Part shown: one piece after another, positions 58,803 through 64,000 of the stretch
Layout: each line of letters begins with the position of its first letter
Position numbering within the stretch: position 1 is the stretch's first letter
Source: Avena insularis
Lineage: Eukaryota > Streptophyta > Magnoliopsida > Poales > Poaceae
Reading direction: 5' to 3'
DNA: 64,000 nt
Assembly (NCBI GenBank): GCA_023614405.1
Contig: JAJUPC010000041.1
Location: 744,001 to 808,000 of the forward strand
Made by a program: the position numbers and the translations under genes
The notes under the pieces: generated by a model
Database searches by the model: none
What the model was told of the DNA's origin: nothing
Seen by the model: only the letters and a program-made list of their open reading frames with translations

Positions 58803-60006
58803 TTAAACAAAGACTACAGAATCATCAAAAACTTCTTTAGGGCAATTATTAGGGATTATAGAATAATTTAAGTCCTCATCATCAGTAAAGTCAGAAGAAT
58901 AATAAAGATCAGGAATAGGTGGGGGATAAGGTTTGGGAGCTTCTTTTAATTCATTCCATTCCTTGATTTCTTTTTCTTCTTTCTCCTTGATGCGTCTTTC
59001 ATTTCTCTGATATTCTTCATAATTCCGTTTCACTTCTTCTGCAGGTGTCACATGTATGGGATATTCAACACGAGGCTTCTTATTTTTATTTTTCCTGGTT
59101 TTAGGCTTCTTGGATTTACCCTTCTTTCCTGCTTCAATGATGCAACAAGTGGAAGATATGGGAGTAACAGTAGAGGGTTGTTCTCCATTGTTAGTAGAAG
59201 CAGTTCTAATATGATTAATAATCAGCTATGAAAGGCATTGCTTTAGAAAGAACATCTCTAACTAAGGTATCATCATAAGGAATTTTTCCTTTTCTATTTT
59301 CATCTTTAAGAAACTCATTAATCAAGTTCTCTAGATCAGTAGGGAGAGGTTTTTCTTCATGCACAATTTCACATTACCATAGATGAAAATTATTATGTAT
59401 ATCTCTTAAGAGTTGCCAAACTTCTTCCAAAGTTTTTCCAAGGAATGCACCATCACACATCATGTCTAGCTTACCCTTAGAAGAGTGATTTAAGCCTCCA
59501 TAAAAGTGATTCAACAATAACCAATCAGGTAAATTATGATGTGGATAATCATGCATCAATTTTGAGAACCTACTATAAGCTTGTATTAAATCCTCATTGT
59601 TGCTTTGCTTGAAATTCAGGATATGAAGCCTACGCTAAGATTACTTTTGTGAGAAATACTTATCGATAAAAGCTTCAGAGATACCTTTTCGTGAATTGAA
59701 GTGTCCCATAGGATGCGATTTTATCCAATCTTTAGCTTTTCCTTTTGGCAAGAACCGGAACAGATATAACTTTAGCTTATCATTTGTCCATCCATTTGCA
59801 TTCACCGTAGAACGCAATGAAGTAAATTTTTCAATATGTTCATATGGAGCATTGTCCGAATCTCCTACAAACGCTATTTCGATTATCATATTTATCCACA
59901 TAGGATTAATCTCATATCCATCCACATCAATAGCGGGTTGAACAATAGGAGCATGTAAATGATCAACACTCGGAGAAGCATACTCCGGAAGACTTTTACT
60001 TTCCAT
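58803..60006 (-). pseudogene. Degenerate Athila-type gag of element N
   Basis: The reverse-strand frame opens MESKSLPEYASPSVDHLH and contains YEHIEKFTSLRSTVNANGW, LFRFLPKGKAKDWIKSHP and ISEAFIDKYFSQK, the capsid core of Retrotrans_gag. A stop at 59641-59643 and later frameshifts follow; the gag then resumes as YPHHNLPDWLLLNHFYGGL (59550-59490). A charged C-terminal stretch (59051-58803, ERRIKEKEEKEIKEWNEL) ends the coding part. The start ATG is 191 bases inside the LTR edge, after the primer site. Confidence 0.75.
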
Positions 60007-60173
60007 AGTTCCTATGTTTTTGAATTTTCTATAACTAAAATAAATAACAAGACTACTAACAAAAGGTAAACTAATTTATTTGTTCTTTTCAAATAATCAA
60101 AAGCAATAAGATGAATAACAACAAACGGAAATAAACTATGTACGAGTAGGAAGGTAATAACCGGACGCTTATC

Positions 60174-60191
60174 TCCCCGGCAACGGTGCCA
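60174..60191 (-). promoter_or_regulatory. tRNA-Asp-type primer binding site of element N
   Basis: The reverse strand reads TGGCACCGTTGCCGGGGA six bases after the LTR end. One base differs from the canonical Athila site. Confidence 0.9.
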
Positions 60192-60197
60192 ATTTAA

Positions 60198-61714
60198 TGA
60201 CTGGATTCCTGCACCAACAATAGGGTTATTGCAGTACTTGTAGCAGAAAATATTTAAGAGTTTGTCCCGATGGGAGATCGTCAAACGGAAACAACATGAC
60301 CCCGCAGCCACGTTGTCAATGCGGCCACGTTTCGCATCCAAACTGTGGTTTGGAAATAGCCTATTCTATAAGTTACTAGAAGAGCGATAATTGAGAGAGG
60401 TTTAAAATATCTAATAACAAAGAACTTTTAACAAGAATAAAATAAACTAAGACAGGAAGTAAACAGGAATATGAACTAAATTAAAGAGATTGTAGTTGTA
60501 GGATTGAATGGAATGAGAGAGGGCTTCTAGGCTTCGGTCTCACTAGTACTAGATGGGAAAATACATGTGTGATCTGTAAGAGATTTCTCAGACAAGTAAA
60601 GTTTACCCAATTGATTACCGAGCTATCACACTATGTGCACTATGCATGGTTCTCACACGTCACCACAAGGCAAAGGTACTTCCGGACCAAAGGATCACAT
60701 AAAGTCATCTTAGATCACAATAAATTCTAACTTAGCGCACTAGATCATTCCTCAACCTAGAATTGAATCAATCACTCACACATGGATGAAAAACAAAACA
60801 TATATAAATATATAATGATATCACAATCATGTTCAATCTTACAATTACTAAACACAAGAGAGAGAGGGAGATGGAGATGATGATGGAGACAGAGATCGAT
60901 GCGTGGATGTGGTGATGTCTTCCTTCTCCTCCCCTTCTTCTTGCCTGGATACCTTGATGGTGATGGTGTTGAGGGAGATCTAGATCTTGGAGGTGTGGTT
61001 GAGGCAGAGCTCCGCCGCAATGGAGATCGGATGGGTGGCGGGAGCGGCAGCGCTCCGCCCCTGGAGGGATATGGCTTGGTGGCTCTCTCTTGGGTCCTCC
61101 CTCCTTTATATAGGCCATAGGGGTTACCTAGGGTTCCCCCAATACCATCATTTGACTTAGGGAAGGTTCTAGAGCTTTTCTGGGGTCAAATCCTATCGTT
61201 TGCGACATTTTTGGCAACTATATAGGCGCAACTATATGACCAGAAAAATAGCTTCGACCGTATAGTTGCTTGTTAAACTGTTTGTCCCCTTTAGTAATTT
61301 GGCCGCCATTTCTTTATACGGACTCCGTTTTGAGTATTCTTGGGATCGTTGAGCTTGTATCATCGAGGCTACAACCTTGTGGTCTTGGATCTTTGTTTTG
61401 AGAAGTTAGAAAATTTCACTTTTTCAACCTCTCAAATGACTAAGTCTCGTCCCTCCAGCTCCTCCATACTATTCTCTCTTTGTCCCTTTTGCCTTTGTTT
61501 TATCCATAATCATCATCAACACCTACACACATGTTATAGATAAGGAAAAGTGATAAAATTCTACCTAAACTACTAAATGTGCAAACCTCATATGTAAGTA
61601 AATAAGAACTAGAAGTCATGCATATAAGGCATAGCTATAGCTGAAAGAAACATGATATGAGAGATAAATGGATCATTTTATATGGCTAAAAGAGGTGGTA
61701 TTTCACAGCCATCA
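60198..61714 (-). repeat. 5' LTR of element N
   Basis: Reverse strand: TGATGGCTGTGAAATACC to GGAATCCAGTCA, 1517 bp. The TATA box is CCTATATAAAGG at 61103-61114, and transcription would run leftward into gag. It aligns end to end with 53799-55316. Confidence 0.92.
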
Positions 61715-61719
61715 AGCAG

Positions 61720-62798
61720 CCACCATCCCATCTATAAAGGAGAAAGAAGAGATCCAGAGAAGAAGGCGGAGACGTTCTTCATCTCGCTCCATGATCTTCG
61801 ACCTCCCAACCATCACACCCTCATAGCCATTACTTATACGAGAGAGAGAGAGAGATCTTTACCTTCCAAGATTAGGTTTTGAGATTGTTTCTTCCTATCT
61901 TGAATTGTGTTGGATTACTTTTCTATTCATATTGTCGATCTCCACGGTAATATTAAGAAGAACTCCCTTTTTTTAATTATATCGATGATGCTTTCTTCTC
62001 TCATGTGTGAGTAAGTTCCTTGGGCATGGGAGATGTGATGTGCCTCCATATATTTTCCATTAGTTTGTGATTAATTTTAATTACTATATTATGTGTGATT
62101 GACTATCTGTGGGATGCCTAATGCTTGTTGTCCAATTAAGGGCCTATAGAACATGATGCTTTGTTCTACGTAGATAGGATCTTGTTCTCTAGCAGACCGG
62201 CAACCCCCAAGTGACACGGGGATATCAATGGGAAACTAGTTTGACTCGAGGATAACGAGGAACCACTATGCTTATAGCATTAGTCCAATCCAAGGAGCTG
62301 AATTGCTAAGCAACCTGAAGGATCTTAATCGTCTAGTGACTGACCATGGTTTTGGTAACAGGCTAGTGGGATTATTGAAGTTGGGATGAAATCTACCAAG
62401 AGGAGTTCCGGCCAATTATGGGTTGCTTGCCTACACATATATTTATAAGATTATAATTGTTACACTATCATTCGTCCACCTGGCATAGTCACTATCACCA
62501 TGAACTGTATCTCCCCGTGCCTTCTTTGTCATCTATAAAAAACCACAAACAATCGAATCGTTCTTAACTTTTGTGCTTTTTATTTCTGACGTTTACATAT
62601 TAGTCTTATTTAAATACATCCAGTTTAATCCAAGTTTCATTCTTATTTCCACACTTCTAGTGAATTCACTCGAAGACCTCTGAAAACTTTGAGTGTGACA
62701 GAGACTTCACTCATAAACACTTACCTTTGGGCTCCCTGTGGGATCGATATCTATACTTCGAAACTAGCTACAAATGATCTATGCACTTGCAGGCATCA
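61720..62798 (+). mobile_element. 5' LTR of element H, second part
   Basis: Continues element H after the AGCAG duplication. A TATA box CTATAAAGGAG lies at 61732-61742, and the LTR ends GCAGGCATCA followed by a primer site 10 bases on. No coding frame is expected here. Confidence 0.75.
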
Positions 62799-62808
62799 AG
62801 CTATTTTC

Positions 62809-62826
62809 TGGCGCTGTTGTCGGTTA
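62809..62826 (+). promoter_or_regulatory. Decayed tRNA-Asp-type primer binding site of element H
   Basis: TGGCGCTGTTGTCGGTTA matches the canonical Athila primer site at 14 of 18 positions. Confidence 0.75.
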
Positions 62827-62877
62827 GCTAAGCACTAAGTTTTTGTCTCTTGACATTTCAGGTGTTACTACTACAAA

Positions 62878-64000
62878 ATGGTCTCCCTAGGATACAAAGG
62901 GTCTACACACTCTGGTAGGGCCTATTTACCAGATTATTTTGAGCGCGTGCCTATTCAAAGGCACGAATAAGTTATTGAAAAACTTTTAAGATCAGACAAG
63001 GTTGAAGTTGAAAACCCGAGTGATTTTATGGAAATCATGTCCATTTACAGTACAACTCCCAAGAAACCTGAGAAAACTCTCAGAGAATATAGTGCTCCAA
63101 ACTCTGCTTTCCTTAAACAACCAATAGAATTTCCTTACCCTGGAGTTAGAGAATATCGATTTTATGGTGGAATTGTTAAAATTTTGCAGGAAAAAGCATT
63201 CAATGGAACGGAATATGAAGACCCAGAAAGACATATTAGAGAGTTTGACGATGTGATGACAACACTTTGACCAAAAGGTTTTCCAAGAGACTTCTCTCGT
63301 CTAATTTTTTTTCGTTGGTCTCTTAAAGGTAAAGCTCTAGACTTGTTATATCCTCTCCCTCGTCATTACATTAAATGTTGGGAAAACTGTATTGTCAAAT
63401 TCAAAAACAGGTTTAATACTTTTAAAAAGGTAAATGGAACTAGAAAGAATATAGGCAACTTTAGTCAGAACATGGGAGAAAACTACCCATAAGCCTGGGA
63501 TAGATTCTTTGGAATGATCAATAGAATTCCTAACCATGGCTATTTTGAATCAACTATTTTCCATTTAGTTTAGCATGGTCTTAATACTCAAAGTAGAGAG
63601 TTGCTTGACTGATCATCAGGAGGATCGATTAATACTTTAACTGTTAAAGCATGTTTGGAATTGATGTCTACTAGGGCTAAGAATGACTCTCTATACAATC
63701 CTGATTTCGACACTAAGCTGGAAAAAGGGATGCTTCGTATAGATCCTGATCTTATGCCTGAAGTATGCAAAAAAATGAAAGAAAAAGGTATACCTTCTAA
63801 ACTTGTTAAGTAAAACAAAGTAGACTTGTTACAAGTTTTTACTGAAGAAGATGAAACTAGATAAGTTTTTCAAGAATTAAAACATCGACAAGAAAAATCT
63901 CAAAATAACCTGCATAAGCATTTTCAAAAACATAAAAAGATTTTGGCAGAACTCACAGAAAATAATGATGAGATTGGCCAAGAAATAAACTTATTTCCCA
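62878..64000 (+). pseudogene. Degenerate Athila-type gag of element H (continues beyond window)
   Basis: The frame opens MVSLGYKGSTHSGRAYLPDY at 62878. It reads on through KAFNGTEYEDPERHIREFDD, FRWSLKGKALDLLYPLP and CWENCIVKFKNRFN (capsid core), then NRIPNHGYFESTIFHLV. In-frame stops are seen at about 62968, 63268, 63490, 63570 and later, so it cannot make a full protein. A Lys/Glu-rich tail reaches the window end. Protease and polymerase, if present, lie outside. Confidence 0.75.

Larger units (their letters stand above)
53799..61714 (-). mobile_element. Complete non-autonomous Athila-like element N
   Basis: Reverse-strand element of 7.9 kb with two LTRs (53799-55316 and 60198-61714), a primer site, a polypurine tract and a 5-bp target duplication AGCAG on both sides (53794-53798, 61715-61719). 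Between the LTRs only a broken gag is recognisable; protease, RT and integrase are absent. It inserted into the 5' LTR of element H. The two LTRs show many substitutions, so the insertion is not very young. Movement would have needed another element's enzymes. Confidence 0.92.

Noticed and set aside
1..64000. CRISPR arrays, rRNA, tRNA genes, operons
   Set aside because: No spaced direct repeats of CRISPR type, no rRNA blocks and no tRNA-like cloverleaf with conserved arms were noticed. The tRNA-like strings are retrotransposon primer sites only.

Overview
This window is plant nuclear DNA, most likely from a large-genome grass of the Pooideae/Triticeae type. I infer this from the style of the LTRs, the tRNA-type primer sites and the CACTA subterminal repeats; no database search was run. 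I see no convincing host protein-coding gene, no rRNA or tRNA gene and nothing prokaryotic. Nearly all of it is layered transposable elements, most of them Ty3/Gypsy LTR retrotransposons broken by nested insertion, deletion and stop codons.

Layout, left to right. 1-5.9 kb: part of a very long LTR (family L, copy 1). 6.15-7.74 kb: the 3' end of a Tat-type Gypsy element (Z), with an antisense-ORF remnant followed by its 3' LTR. 7.75-9.41 kb: a reverse-strand Gypsy gag with PBS and partial LTR (V), cut by a CACTA DNA transposon that starts at 9411 and carries a ~124-bp tandem array. 10.4-13.77 kb: poorly defined sequence, including an unrecognised gene-like segment. 13.77-17.35 kb: 5' LTR, PBS and gag-protease of an Athila-type element. 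17.35-19.05 kb and 19.05-21.97 kb: two reverse-strand Gypsy 5' ends (Y and W), each LTR + PBS + gag. 21.97-38.91 kb: Tat-type element I on the plus strand. Its RT is split by 24.54-31.91 kb, which holds the 3' end of a family L element and LTR copy 2. 38.91-40.30 kb: low-copy-looking sequence. 40.30-51.61 kb: Tat-type element II (gag, protease, RT, dual RNase H, integrase, antisense gene, 3' LTR), interrupted by a solo Athila-type LTR with a perfect TTGCC target duplication. 51.61-53.67 kb: low-copy-looking sequence with repeats also found left of element II. 53.67-64 kb: Athila-like element H, whose 5' LTR holds a complete inserted reverse-strand element N (7.9 kb, AGCAG target duplication, gag but no pol).

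How the parts work together. Gag forms the particle. Protease, reverse transcriptase/RNase H and integrase copy and insert the element. The PBS and polypurine tract prime the two DNA strands, and the LTR holds promoter and ends. Elements I, II and Z also carry, between integrase and 3' LTR, an intron-containing gene on the opposite strand. It resembles the plant 'putative gypsy type transposon' (Transposase_28) domain plus coiled coils. Its persistence in three separate elements is the most biologically interesting feature here. Every autonomous element visible is disabled. Element N is structurally complete but would need proteins from another element.
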